DNA from: Clostridiales bacterium
Lineage (GTDB): Bacteria; Bacillota; Clostridia; Christensenellales; Borkfalkiaceae
Direction: 5' to 3'
Length of the DNA: 64,000 nt
NCBI GenBank assembly: GCA_015069465.1
Contig: SVIO01000001.1
Span: forward strand, 62,001-126,000
In this document: positions 29,584 to 37,916 of the stretch, piece after piece
Layout: the number at the start of each line of letters is the position of its first letter
How positions within the stretch are numbered: the first letter of the stretch is position 1
The notes under the pieces: generated by a model
Told to the model about the DNA's origin: nothing
The model's database searches: none
What the model saw: the letters and a program-made list of their open reading frames with translations, nothing else
Program-made: the position numbers and the translations under genes

Positions 29584-29626
29584 AAAGTCAAATTGCCTCC
29601 ATAGTATAGTTATATAAAACAAAGTA

Positions 29627-29655
29627 ATTATATAATAATTAAATATTTAAGTCAA
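29627..29655 (-). promoter_or_regulatory. SigA-type promoter of leuS
   Basis: Minus strand: TTGACT (29655-29650), a 17-bp spacer, TATAAT (29632-29627). Transcription should start near 29620, giving a leader of about 37 nt. Confidence 0.85.
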
Positions 29656-29965
29656 GAATAATTTATATAATTAAACATTATAAACAAAAAATTTTGTTAA
29701 AATTTATAGGGAAGATTTAATTTTTTTGATAATTTACAAAATAATAATGCAATATTAGCGAAACAAAACCATAAAAATAATTTAATTATATATTTTTATA
29801 AAAGTCTGTAAAATAATAGCGATTTTAATGGTCATTATGTGTGTCATAATCATATCGACTATTTTTTATTTTTCAATATAATTAACACTTGGTATATGCT
29901 AAAATTTATAGGTTTTTTTATATTAAAAAAATTAGCAATTTACCTATGAAACTACATTTATATAG
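29656..29965. other. AT-rich intergenic region between leuS and the aromatic-acid operon
   Basis: About 310 bp with no ORF, tRNA or riboswitch that I can recognise. A small inverted repeat, ATTATG...CATAAT, lies at about 29835-29851 and could be an operator. No second element supports that. Confidence 0.4.
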
Positions 29966-29994
29966 TTGACTTTGTTTATTTAAAAGTATATAAT
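29966..29994 (+). promoter_or_regulatory. SigA-type promoter of the attenuated aromatic-acid operon
   Basis: TTGACT (29966-29971), a 17-bp spacer, TATAAT (29989-29994). The start point should be near 30001. The transcript would open with a leader-peptide ORF at 30024. Confidence 0.88.
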
Positions 29995-30023
29995 ATATAA
30001 GAAATTTACTTTAGGAAAGAATT

Positions 30024-30083
30024 ATGAAAAACATAGTGCATTATTATCGCCAATACAATTATTTTTATTATTATTTTGGATAA
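30024..30083 (+). CDS. Tyrosine-rich leader peptide (19 aa)
   Basis: Translation gives MKNIVHYYRQYNYFYYYFG then TAA. Seven of 19 residues are Tyr (six TAT and one TAC codon) and two are Phe, with a run YFYYYF just before the stop. AGGAAAG (30013-30019) lies at a proper distance ahead of the ATG. The ORF begins about 23 nt after the predicted transcription start. The stop codon is followed within 9 nt by the 5' strand of an antiterminator, and then by an intrinsic terminator. This is the design of ribosome-mediated attenuation leaders such as pheL or trpL. The peptide itself probably has no other role: slow decoding of its Tyr codons is the signal. I know of no named family for it. Confidence 0.85.
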   Translation: MKNIVHYYRQYNYFYYYFG

Positions 30084-30091
30084 TAAACTTT

Positions 30092-30155
30092 TTTTGTGCG
30101 GTATAATGTAATTAACTGTATAATTTATGCCGTCACAAAATTGTGACGGCTTTTT
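30092..30155 (+). promoter_or_regulatory. Transcription attenuator with alternative antiterminator and terminator
   Basis: The segment TTTTGTG-CGGTATAA (30092-30106) can pair with 30125-30140: 14 pairs including one G-U, with one bulged U at 30133. This pairing consumes the 5' arm of the terminator (30129-30138). The two structures are thus mutually exclusive. A ribosome that finishes the leader at 30083 would cover the first bases of the antiterminator and favour termination. A ribosome stalled at the Tyr cluster (30060-30074) leaves 30092 free and favours read-through. Predicted outcome: the operon is induced when charged tRNA-Tyr is scarce. Confidence 0.82.
30129..30155 (+). terminator. 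Intrinsic terminator of the Tyr attenuator
   Basis: GCCGTCAC (30129-30136) and GTGACGGC (30143-30150) form a GC-rich stem around AAAATT, followed by TTTTT and, after one C, TTT. It ends 15 nt before the symporter ATG at 30170, whose ribosome binding site (GGAGG at 30160-30164) lies just past the T-tract. It is a leader terminator rather than the end of an upstream gene. Confidence 0.9.
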
Positions 30156-30169
30156 CTTTGGAGGCTTAA

Positions 30170-31696
30170 ATGACTGTTGCTTATATTATTTTAATTTTAT
30201 ATTTTTTGTCTATGGTGGCAATTACCCTTTATACAAAAAATCGCTCTAAATCAGTAAATGACTTTTTAATGGCAGGTAAAAAAGGGCTTAATGGCTGGAT
30301 GAGTGCTTTTGCTTATGGCACAACATATTTTTCGGCAGTAATCTTTATCGGTTATGCAGGTAAATTTGGTCAGTCTTATCAAATGGCTGCAACTTGGATA
30401 GGTATTGGGAATGCTTTTTTAGGTGCATTATTTGCTTGGAAAGTTCTTGCAAAAAGAACAAAACTAATGACCCATAGATTAAGCACTAAAACTATGCCTG
30501 AATTTTTTGAAAAAAGATACGGTAGTAAAAATATTAAACTTTTTTCGGCTATCATAATATTTGTGTTCTTAATTCCATATTCAGTTTCGGTATATAACGG
30601 ACTTAGCAACTTATTTGAAATGGTTTTTGGGATTGAAGGTTGGATAATTATGCTTGCATTAGCAGGAATAACGGCACTTTATCTATTTTTTGGTGGATAT
30701 TTTGCAACGGCACTTTCGGATTTTATTCAAGGCATAATTATGCTTGTCGGCATTGTTTTAATGGTGTTGTTTTTTCTTAAAAGTGAATATGTTGAGTGGG
30801 ATATTTCTTCACTTAATTGGTTTACTTTTAATAGTAAAAATCAAGTGATTTTTGGTGATACAATTTCGCTAATTTCTCTAATATTATTAACATCTTTTGG
30901 CGTTTGGGCATTGCCACAAACAATACATAAATATCATACAGTTAGAGATGATAAGGCCATAAATCAAGGTATGATTGTAAGCACTGTGTTTGCTTTAATC
31001 ATTGGGTTTGGCGCATATTTTGTTGGTGGACTCAGTCAAGTTGATGGTTTTTCTAATCACTTAAATGGGGTGGCATCAGACGATGTTGTTCCAACTATGC
31101 TAAAACTTTTAGGTCAACCTTGGCTTCTTGGAATAATTGCCGTTTTAATACTTTCTGCAAGTATGTCAACGCTTTCATCTGTTTCGCTTTCAAGTGCATC
31201 GGTTGTTGCAATTGACCTTTATAAAGGTTTTATTGATAAAAAGGCACAAGATAGAAAAGTTAATATAATAATGCGTGTTTTATGTCTTGTTTTTATTGTA
31301 ATTTCGGTTGTTTTAGCCGTGCTTAACGATATATATAAAATTTCGGCAATTGCTTATCTTATGGGGTTAAGTTGGGGTACGCTTGCAGGTTGTTTTATCG
31401 GCCCATATGTTTTAGGACTTGTTTGGAAAAAGGTTACAAAAAGTGCTGTTTGGGTATCGATGATTACTTCGTTAGTGTTAACAATTGTTTTAATTTTTGT
31501 GTTTGGATATATTAAGTGTGGCTATGGTGGAACATTTGGTTTAATACTTCAAAATGGTATTAACTGCTCGCCACTAATCGGCGTTATTTGTATGGCAAGT
31601 TCAATGATTTTAACATTTGTTATAAGTTTGTTTACAAAACAACTAGATAATAAAATTGTTGAAAAGGCTTTTAATGATGTAGTAGAAAATAATTAA
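30170..31696 (+). CDS. Sodium:solute symporter (SSS family), candidate arylacetate or aromatic amino acid importer
   Basis: Integral membrane protein of 508 residues with about 12-13 helices. Family marks include the N-terminal YTKNRSKSVNDFLMAGK loop and FFGGYFATALSDFIQG in the middle. GGAGG lies 5 nt before the ATG. It is the first structural gene after the Tyr attenuator and is followed 29 bp later by paaK. SSS members include phenylacetate permeases (PaaL/PhaJ type), acetate permeases (ActP) and proline carriers (PutP). The operon context suggests an aryl acid or an aromatic amino acid as substrate. That is inference. Confidence 0.88.
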   Translation: MTVAYIILILYFLSMVAITLYTKNRSKSVNDFLMAGKKGLNGWMSAFAYGTTYFSAVIFIGYAGKFGQSYQMAATWIGIGNAFLGALFAWKVLAKRTKLMTHRLSTKTMPEFFEKRYGSKNIKLFSAIIIFVFLIPYSVSVYNGLSNLFEMVFGIEGWIIMLALAGITALYLFFGGYFATALSDFIQGIIMLVGIVLMVLFFLKSEYVEWDISSLNWFTFNSKNQVIFGDTISLISLILLTSFGVWALPQTIHKYHTVRDDKAINQGMIVSTVFALIIGFGAYFVGGLSQVDGFSNHLNGVASDDVVPTMLKLLGQPWLLGIIAVLILSASMSTLSSVSLSSASVVAIDLYKGFIDKKAQDRKVNIIMRVLCLVFIVISVVLAVLNDIYKISAIAYLMGLSWGTLAGCFIGPYVLGLVWKKVTKSAVWVSMITSLVLTIVLIFVFGYIKCGYGGTFGLILQNGINCSPLIGVICMASSMILTFVISLFTKQLDNKIVEKAFNDVVENN

Positions 31697-31725
31697 ACGC
31701 TGTAGTTTGATTTTAAGGAGATAAT

Positions 31726-33024
31726 ATGATTTGGTCAAAGGAAGAAACTCTTTCTAGGAGTGAAATTGAAAAAATTCAACTTGAAAGACTGCAAGAAACT
31801 GTAACAAGGGTTTATGAAACTGTACCTTATTATAGACAAAAAATGCAAGATAAGGGCATTGTTCCACAAGACATAAAGTCGCTAAGTGACCTTAAAAAAT
31901 TGCCGTTTGTTACAAAACAGGATATGAGAGATACTTATCCTTTCGGGCTATTTGCTGTTCCAAAGAATAAACTTGTAAGAATTCACGCTTCAAGTGGTAC
32001 AACGGGCAAACCAACGGTTGTAGGTTACACACAAAACGATTTGAAAGTTTGGACTGAATGCGTTTCTCGTATTGCTTGCATGGGTGGTGCAACGGCAGAT
32101 GATGTTGCTCAAATATGTTTTGGTTATGGAATGTTTACCGGCGCTTTAGGACTTCATTATGGCTTAGAAAATATTGGCGCAACAATAATTCCATCATCAA
32201 CTGGTAATTCAGAAAAACAAATAATGTATATGAAAGATTTTGGAACAACACTTCTTGTTGCAACTCCTTCATATGCACTTAGACTTGCTGAAGTTGCAAG
32301 AGAAATAGGCGTTGACCCAACAAAAGACTTGAATGTTAAAATAGGACTTGTTGGAAGCGAACTTTTAACCGATGCTATGCGTGAAGAAATGCATAAAGCG
32401 TGGGGCAAAGATATGCTTGTTACATCAAACTATGGCATGAGCGAACTTATGGGGCCTGGTGTTTCTGGCGAATGTGAATATCTTTGTGGTATGCACATAA
32501 ATGAAGACTATTTTATTCCAGAAATTATTGACCCTGTAACTGAAGAAGTTTTACCAGCAGGTGAAAAGGGTGAACTTGTTATTACTTGTATCAAAAAGGA
32601 AGGAATTCCACTAATTAGATATAGAACAAAAGACATAACAAGACTTTTCTATGAACCTTGCAAATGTGGAAGAACTTTCTGCAGAATGGAAAACTTGTCT
32701 GGTAGAAGCGACGATATGCTTAAAATTCGTGGTGTAAATGTCTTCCCAAGTCAAATAGAAGAAGTAATACTCAGTTTTGATGAGTTAGGTCCACATTATG
32801 AAATAGTTGTTTCAAGAGAAGGTTATACCGATAAACTTGAAATTAGAGTTGAACTTACTCACTCAACCGATTCGTTTGCAGTGCTTGAAAAATTATCAAA
32901 TGCTGTTAGGAATAAACTAAAGGTTATTTTAGGATTAGATGCAAAAGTTAAATTAGAATCACCAAACACACTTCAAAGGTTTGAAGGTAAAGCAAAAAGG
33001 ATAAAGGATTTAAGAGGAAAATAA
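31726..33024 (+). CDS. paaK: Phenylacetate--CoA ligase family protein (copy 1)
   Basis: AMP-forming ligase of 432 residues that activates an aryl acid such as phenylacetate to its CoA thioester. The P-loop HASSGTTGKPTVVGYT begins at residue 88. GMSELMGPGVSGECEY and the hinge motif GRSDDMLKIRGVNVFPSQIEE are intact, as is the PaaK-type C-terminal domain. AAGGAG is well placed. One base separates its stop codon from the iorA start. It shares length and motif order with the second copy at 35358-36656, so the two are paralogues. Confidence 0.93.
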   Translation: MIWSKEETLSRSEIEKIQLERLQETVTRVYETVPYYRQKMQDKGIVPQDIKSLSDLKKLPFVTKQDMRDTYPFGLFAVPKNKLVRIHASSGTTGKPTVVGYTQNDLKVWTECVSRIACMGGATADDVAQICFGYGMFTGALGLHYGLENIGATIIPSSTGNSEKQIMYMKDFGTTLLVATPSYALRLAEVAREIGVDPTKDLNVKIGLVGSELLTDAMREEMHKAWGKDMLVTSNYGMSELMGPGVSGECEYLCGMHINEDYFIPEIIDPVTEEVLPAGEKGELVITCIKKEGIPLIRYRTKDITRLFYEPCKCGRTFCRMENLSGRSDDMLKIRGVNVFPSQIEEVILSFDELGPHYEIVVSREGYTDKLEIRVELTHSTDSFAVLEKLSNAVRNKLKVILGLDAKVKLESPNTLQRFEGKAKRIKDLRGK

Positions 33025-33025
33025 A

Positions 33026-34765
33026 ATGAAAGAAAAAATTATTATGCTTGGAAATGAAGCCATTGCTCGTGGCGTGTATGAAGCAGGTGTTAAGGTTTCA
33101 AGTGCATATCCAGGAACACCAAGCACAGAGATTAGTGAATACTTATCAAAGTATAGTGAAGTTTATACTGAATGGGCACCAAATGAAAAGGTTGCAACCG
33201 AAGTTGCTTTCGGTGCATCATTTGCAGGTGTAAGAAGCCTTGCTTGTATGAAACACGTTGGTTTAAACGTTGCAAGTGACCCATTATATACATTTTCTTA
33301 TACAGGCGTAAATGGTGGCGCAGTTATCGTTGTTGCAGACGACCCAGGTCTTGCAAGTTCACAAAACGAACAAGACACTCGCATGATTGCTCGTGCATCA
33401 CATATTCCTGTAATCGAACCATCAGATAGTATGGAAGCCAAAGAATTTGTTAAGTTTGCATACGAATTAAGCGAAAAATACGATACTCCTGTAATTCTTA
33501 GAACAACGACAAAACTTTCTCATTCACAAAGTATTGTGGAACTCTGCGATAGGGTTGAAGTTAGTGACAAAGACTATAATCGTGACGTAAGAAAATATGT
33601 TATGATGCCAGCATCTGCTATCGGCAGACACCTTGTTGTTGAAGCAAGGGATAACAAAATTGCAGAAGACGGCTGTAATTTTCCTATAAATAAAATGCAA
33701 ATTCTTGATAAGAAAATCGGCTTTATCACAAGTGGTATTGCTTATCAATATGTAAAGGAAGTTTGCCCAAAAGCAAGCGTATTAAAACTTGGTCTTGTAA
33801 ACCCACTTCCTAAAAAACTTATAGAAGAATTTATAGCCCAAGTTGACACAGTTTATGTTTTTGAAGAACTTGAACCTGTTATCGAAGAACAAGTTAGGTC
33901 TTGGGGTTATGATGTAAAAGGAAAAGAACTTTTCACTCGCCAAGGCGAATATAGTGCAAACATGCTCAAAAAAGCACTTTTTGGCACAAATGACGTTGTT
34001 TTTGAAAAGAAAGACTCTCCAAATCGTCCTCCTATTCTTTGCCCAGGTTGTCCACACAGAAGCGTGTTCTCAGTATTAAATAAACTTAAAATTCACGCTG
34101 CTGGCGACATTGGTTGTTATACTTTAGGTGCTGTTGCTCCACTTGGTGTAATTGATAGCACGCTTTGTATGGGTGCAAGTATTTCAACACTTCACGGCAT
34201 TGAAAAGGCAAGGGGTAAAGATTTTATTAAAAATTGGGTTGCAGTTATCGGCGATTCAACATTCCTACATACAGGTATCAACTCTTTAATCGGTTTAGTA
34301 TACAACAAGGCGACAGGAACTGTTCTTATTTTAGACAATAGAACAACAGGTATGACAGGTCACCAAGAACACGCAGCAACAGGCAAAACTCTTAAAGGTG
34401 AAGATACAAATGCTATCGATTTAGAAGTTCTTTGCAAGGCTGTTGGTGTTAAAAACGTTTTAACTATTGATGCTTTTGACATTAAATCATTAGAAAAGGC
34501 TATTAAAGAAAGTGTTAATGGTGATGAACTCACAGTTATCATTGCAAAAGCACCTTGCGCACTATTAAAAGGTCAAAAATTTCCATTTAAGTGCGTGTGT
34601 GATACTGAAAAGTGTAAAAAATGTGGCATGTGCTTAAAAATAGGATGTCCAGCAATAACAAAACAAGCAGATGGAACTGTTAAAATAGATGAATCTATGT
34701 GTAATGGTTGTGGTTTGTGCAAGAGTTATTGTAAATTTGATGCTATAAACAAGGTGGAAAAATAA
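33026..34765 (+). CDS. iorA: Indolepyruvate:ferredoxin oxidoreductase, alpha subunit
   Basis: 579 residues. Interconverts aryl pyruvates (indole-, phenyl-, hydroxyphenylpyruvate) and arylacetyl-CoA with ferredoxin. An N-terminal pyrimidine-binding domain (SAYPGTPSTEISEYL) is followed by a TPP-binding domain (GDIGCYTLG..., then GDSTFLHTGIN ahead of LDNRTTGMTGHQ). The C-terminus carries two 4Fe-4S binding runs (CKKCGMCLKIGCP and CNGCGLCKSYC) at about 528-570. The reaction is reversible and low-potential: some anaerobes use it to make aromatic amino acids from aryl acids. It is coupled to iorB by a 1-bp gap. Confidence 0.95.
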   Translation: MKEKIIMLGNEAIARGVYEAGVKVSSAYPGTPSTEISEYLSKYSEVYTEWAPNEKVATEVAFGASFAGVRSLACMKHVGLNVASDPLYTFSYTGVNGGAVIVVADDPGLASSQNEQDTRMIARASHIPVIEPSDSMEAKEFVKFAYELSEKYDTPVILRTTTKLSHSQSIVELCDRVEVSDKDYNRDVRKYVMMPASAIGRHLVVEARDNKIAEDGCNFPINKMQILDKKIGFITSGIAYQYVKEVCPKASVLKLGLVNPLPKKLIEEFIAQVDTVYVFEELEPVIEEQVRSWGYDVKGKELFTRQGEYSANMLKKALFGTNDVVFEKKDSPNRPPILCPGCPHRSVFSVLNKLKIHAAGDIGCYTLGAVAPLGVIDSTLCMGASISTLHGIEKARGKDFIKNWVAVIGDSTFLHTGINSLIGLVYNKATGTVLILDNRTTGMTGHQEHAATGKTLKGEDTNAIDLEVLCKAVGVKNVLTIDAFDIKSLEKAIKESVNGDELTVIIAKAPCALLKGQKFPFKCVCDTEKCKKCGMCLKIGCPAITKQADGTVKIDESMCNGCGLCKSYCKFDAINKVEK

Positions 34766-34766
34766 T

Positions 34767-35336
34767 ATGAAAGAATTAAACATAATGGTTGTAGGTGTAG
34801 GTGGACAAGGTACACTTTTGACAAGTAGAATTATAGGTAAAACAGCACTTAATGCTGGCTATGATGTAAAACTTTCTGAAGTTCACGGCATGGCTCAACG
34901 TGGTGGTAGCGTTGTAACTTTCGTTAGGTTTGGCGAAAGCGTTAACGAGCCTGTTGTCGAAGAAGGTTCAGCAGATATTTTAATCGCATTTGAAAGACTT
35001 GAAGCATATAGATATTCACATTATCTTAAAAAAGATGGCGTTATCATTGTTAATGATTGCAGAATTGACCCAATGACAGTTGTTATCGGTGCAAGTACAT
35101 ATCCAGAAAACATTATTGAAGAATTACAAAAAGACCATAAAGTTATTGCAATCGATGGTATGGAGATTGCTAAAAAACTTGGTAATTCTAAGGTGCTTAA
35201 TTCTGTTGTATTAGGATTATCTGCAAAATACATTGGTTTTACTAAAGAAGAATGGCTTGATATCGTTAGAAAAACAGTTCCACAAAAAACCATTGAAATA
35301 AATGAAAAGGCTTTTTTAAGTGGTTATGAATTCTAG
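34767..35336 (+). CDS. iorB: Indolepyruvate:ferredoxin oxidoreductase, beta subunit
   Basis: 189 residues, the gamma-domain partner of iorA. The N-terminal GVGGQGTLLTSRIIGKTALNAGYDVKLSEVHGMAQRGGSV region is shown in key parts as GVGGQGTLL and HGMAQRGGSV, both diagnostic for 2-oxoacid:ferredoxin oxidoreductase gamma domains. It forms the heteromer with IorA. It starts one base after the iorA stop, and the second paaK begins 21 bp later. Confidence 0.95.
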   Translation: MKELNIMVVGVGGQGTLLTSRIIGKTALNAGYDVKLSEVHGMAQRGGSVVTFVRFGESVNEPVVEEGSADILIAFERLEAYRYSHYLKKDGVIIVNDCRIDPMTVVIGASTYPENIIEELQKDHKVIAIDGMEIAKKLGNSKVLNSVVLGLSAKYIGFTKEEWLDIVRKTVPQKTIEINEKAFLSGYEF

Positions 35337-35357
35337 TAAATAATTGGAGATTTTTAT

Positions 35358-36656
35358 ATGTATTGGAATCAAAAAATAGAATGCATGAGCAGAGATGAAC
35401 TTACAAAGTTGCAAAGTGAAAGGTTGGTTAAACTCGTTGATTATGTGTATAACAATGTTGAGTTTTATCGTAAGAAAATGCAAGCAGTTGGTTTAGTGCC
35501 ACAAGATATAAAAAATATTGAAGATATAACAAAATTGCCTTTTACAACAAAAGATGATTTAAGAGACAATTATCCTTTTGGACTTTTTGCTGTTCCTGAT
35601 AGCGAAATTGTTAGAGTTCACGCATCTTCTGGAACAACAGGCAAAGCAACTGTTGTTGGTTATACAAAAAATGACATTGAAACTTGGTCTGAATGCGTGG
35701 CAAGATGTATGACAATGGCTGGGGTAACAAAAAACGATATAATTCAAATTGCTTATGGCTACGGTTTATTCACAGGTGGTCTTGGCGCACATTATGGCAG
35801 TGAAAAAGTTGGTGCAATGGTTGTTCCTATGAGCACAGGTAACTCTAAAAAATTAACCACAATGATGGTTGACTTTGGGGCAACAGCGATTGCTTGCACA
35901 CCATCATATTTACTTCATATCATTGAAGTTTTAGAACAAGAAGGTTTAATGGATAAAGTTAAACTTAAATATGCTATTTGTGGTGCCGAACCTTGGACTG
36001 AAAAAATGCATAAGGAAATTGAAGAAAGACTTCATGTTAGGGCACACGATATATATGGTTTAAGTGAAGTTATGGGACCTGGGGTTGCTTGTGACTGCGA
36101 ATATCACAAAGGACTTCACGTTTGCGAAGACCATTTCTATCCAGAAATTCTTTCTCCAAGTACATTTAAATGGCAAAAACCAGGTAAAACGGGTGAATTA
36201 GTGTTTACAACGCTTACAAAAGAAGGTTTGCCACTAATTAGATATAGAACAAAAGACCTTACAAGCATTGATTATTCTACTTGTGAATGTGGCAGAACAA
36301 GTGCTAGAATTAGCAGGTTTAAGGGTAGAGTTGACGATATGCTTATTATCCGTGGCGTAAACGTATTCCCAAGCCAAGTTGAAGCAGCACTCGTTGACGT
36401 TAAGGAAGTTTCTCCACACTATATGATTATTGTTGACCGTGTAAATAATCTTGATACATTAGAAATTCAAGTAGAAGTAAATCCACAGTATTATACTGAT
36501 GAAATTAGAGTTTTAGAAAACTTAACGAAAAAGATTTCGCATGTAATTAGTCAAGCATTGGGGCTTAATCCAAAGATTAAACTTGTTGAGCCACAAACAC
36601 TTGTTAGAAGTGAAGGCAAGGCTGTTCATGTTATTGATAAAAGAAATTTATATTGA
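35358..36656 (+). CDS. paaK: Phenylacetate--CoA ligase family protein (copy 2)
   Basis: 432 residues, the same length as copy 1, and paralogous throughout. HASSGTTGKATVVGYT is the P-loop, YGLSEVMGPGVACDCEYHKG and GRVDDMLIIRGVNVFPSQVEA follow. Differences cluster in the central acid-binding region (MVDFGATAIACTPSYLLHIIEV here, KDFGTTLLVATPSYALRLAEV in copy 1; compare TPSYLL with TPSYAL), so the two may prefer different aryl acids. GGAG precedes the ATG. It flanks iorAB on the other side from copy 1. Confidence 0.93.
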   Translation: MYWNQKIECMSRDELTKLQSERLVKLVDYVYNNVEFYRKKMQAVGLVPQDIKNIEDITKLPFTTKDDLRDNYPFGLFAVPDSEIVRVHASSGTTGKATVVGYTKNDIETWSECVARCMTMAGVTKNDIIQIAYGYGLFTGGLGAHYGSEKVGAMVVPMSTGNSKKLTTMMVDFGATAIACTPSYLLHIIEVLEQEGLMDKVKLKYAICGAEPWTEKMHKEIEERLHVRAHDIYGLSEVMGPGVACDCEYHKGLHVCEDHFYPEILSPSTFKWQKPGKTGELVFTTLTKEGLPLIRYRTKDLTSIDYSTCECGRTSARISRFKGRVDDMLIIRGVNVFPSQVEAALVDVKEVSPHYMIIVDRVNNLDTLEIQVEVNPQYYTDEIRVLENLTKKISHVISQALGLNPKIKLVEPQTLVRSEGKAVHVIDKRNLY

Positions 36657-36668
36657 TAGGAGGAAATT

Positions 36669-37097
36669 ATGGTAGCAAAGCAATTATCGGTTTTTATCGA
36701 AAATAGACAAGGAAGGCTAGGCGAAGTTTTAAATGTATTAAAACAAAACAATGTTAATATCTTATCACTAAGTTTAGCAGATACAACAGAATATGGTTTG
36801 TTAAGACTTATTGTTAACAATCCAGAATTAGGCAAGGAAAAACTTGCAGAAGATGGTTTTTCAACAATTTTAACCGATGTTTTAGTGTTGAAAATCTCTC
36901 ATCAAGCAGGCTCACTTCAACAACTTTTAAAAATTCTTTCTGATAATGATGTAAACATCGAATATATGTATGGACTTTCTATTGACGGTGAAGAAGCGTC
37001 AGTTGTTCTTAAAACATCAGATATTAAAATGGCTGAAGAAGTGCTAGGCGTTCAAGGCGTTAAAACATTATCTACAAAGGACATTGCATCACTATAA
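36669..37097 (+). CDS. Double ACT-domain protein
   Basis: 142 residues made of two ACT domains (about 1-66 and 70-142). The first opens with LSVFIENRQGRLGEVLNVLK and the second with LKISHQAGSLQQLLKILSDN. ACT domains bind amino acids. Stand-alone double-ACT proteins are often found beside paaK and ior genes and may sense the aromatic product. AGGAGG precedes the ATG. The role, allosteric partner of PaaK/IOR or regulator, is inference. Confidence 0.88.
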   Translation: MVAKQLSVFIENRQGRLGEVLNVLKQNNVNILSLSLADTTEYGLLRLIVNNPELGKEKLAEDGFSTILTDVLVLKISHQAGSLQQLLKILSDNDVNIEYMYGLSIDGEEASVVLKTSDIKMAEEVLGVQGVKTLSTKDIASL

Positions 37098-37098
37098 T

Positions 37099-37908
37099 AT
37101 GATTATCGATTTTCACACACATATTTTTCCAGATAAAATAGCAAGTTCAACTATTGGTGCACTTGCAAGTAATTCTGGCTCTACAGCGTACACAGACGGA
37201 ACGGTTAAGGGTATGGTTGATGCTTTAACTCGTGCAAATGCAGATATTGCTATTGCACTTCCTGTGCTTACAAAAGCCACTCAGTTTGACAGTGTGCTAA
37301 ATTTTGCATGCAGTGTTAACGAGCAATTTAAGAATGAAAAAAGAAAAATAATTTCTTTTGCAGGTATGCACCCAGACTGCGATGATATTGATGGAAAAAT
37401 GAAAAAAATCAAAAGTTTGGGCATTAAAGGTATAAAAATTCATCCAGATTATCAAAGTACTTACATCGATGACCCAAGATATATTGAAATACTTAAGTGC
37501 GCTAAAAAATATGATTTAATTGTCGTTACACACTCGGGCATTGACAATGGTTATATTGGTCAGCCTGTTAGATGTCCTGTCGATAAGGTCTTAAAAGTAA
37601 TTGAAGAAGTTAATTATGACAAGTTTGTGCTTGCTCATTTTGGCGCTCATAAACTATGGAATGAAGTTTTAGATAAACTTGCAGGAAAAAATGTGTATTT
37701 TGACACTGCTTTTACTTTTCACGAAATTGATAAGGATTTGTTTAAGGAAATTGTTTGTAAACATGGAAGCAAAAAGGTATTATTTGCAACAGACTGTCCT
37801 TGGCGAGATATAAAAGACGACTATGAAATTTTAAGTTCATACGGCTTAAAAAAAGAGTGTCTTGACAACATTTTATATAAAAATGCGTTAAAATTGTTAA
37901 ATTTATAG
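37099..37908 (+). CDS. Amidohydrolase (amidohydrolase_2/ACMSD-like metal-dependent hydrolase or decarboxylase)
   Basis: 269 residues, a TIM-barrel metalloenzyme. The HxH metal site is in the first strand (MIIDFHTHIFP). A GIKIHPDYQ strand, a His in VVTHSG, a His in VLAHFG and the late Asp in LFATDCPW follow in the order expected for the family. I start at the ATG at 37099, which gives the canonical N-terminus. A TTG at 37084 in the same frame overlaps the ACT gene and its ribosome spacing is too short. Relatives include ACMSD and resorcylate decarboxylases as well as hydrolases. Its step in this aromatic operon is unknown. Confidence 0.8.
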   Translation: MIIDFHTHIFPDKIASSTIGALASNSGSTAYTDGTVKGMVDALTRANADIAIALPVLTKATQFDSVLNFACSVNEQFKNEKRKIISFAGMHPDCDDIDGKMKKIKSLGIKGIKIHPDYQSTYIDDPRYIEILKCAKKYDLIVVTHSGIDNGYIGQPVRCPVDKVLKVIEEVNYDKFVLAHFGAHKLWNEVLDKLAGKNVYFDTAFTFHEIDKDLFKEIVCKHGSKKVLFATDCPWRDIKDDYEILSSYGLKKECLDNILYKNALKLLNL

Positions 37909-37916
37909 GTGACATT

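Noticed and set aside
29583-29622. Upstream start for leuS adding 13 residues
   Set aside because: The added start lies about at the predicted transcription start and lacks a ribosome site; GGAGG supports the ATG at 29583.
29584-29626. Leucine T-box for leuS
   Set aside because: The leader is about 37 nt and has no T-box element.
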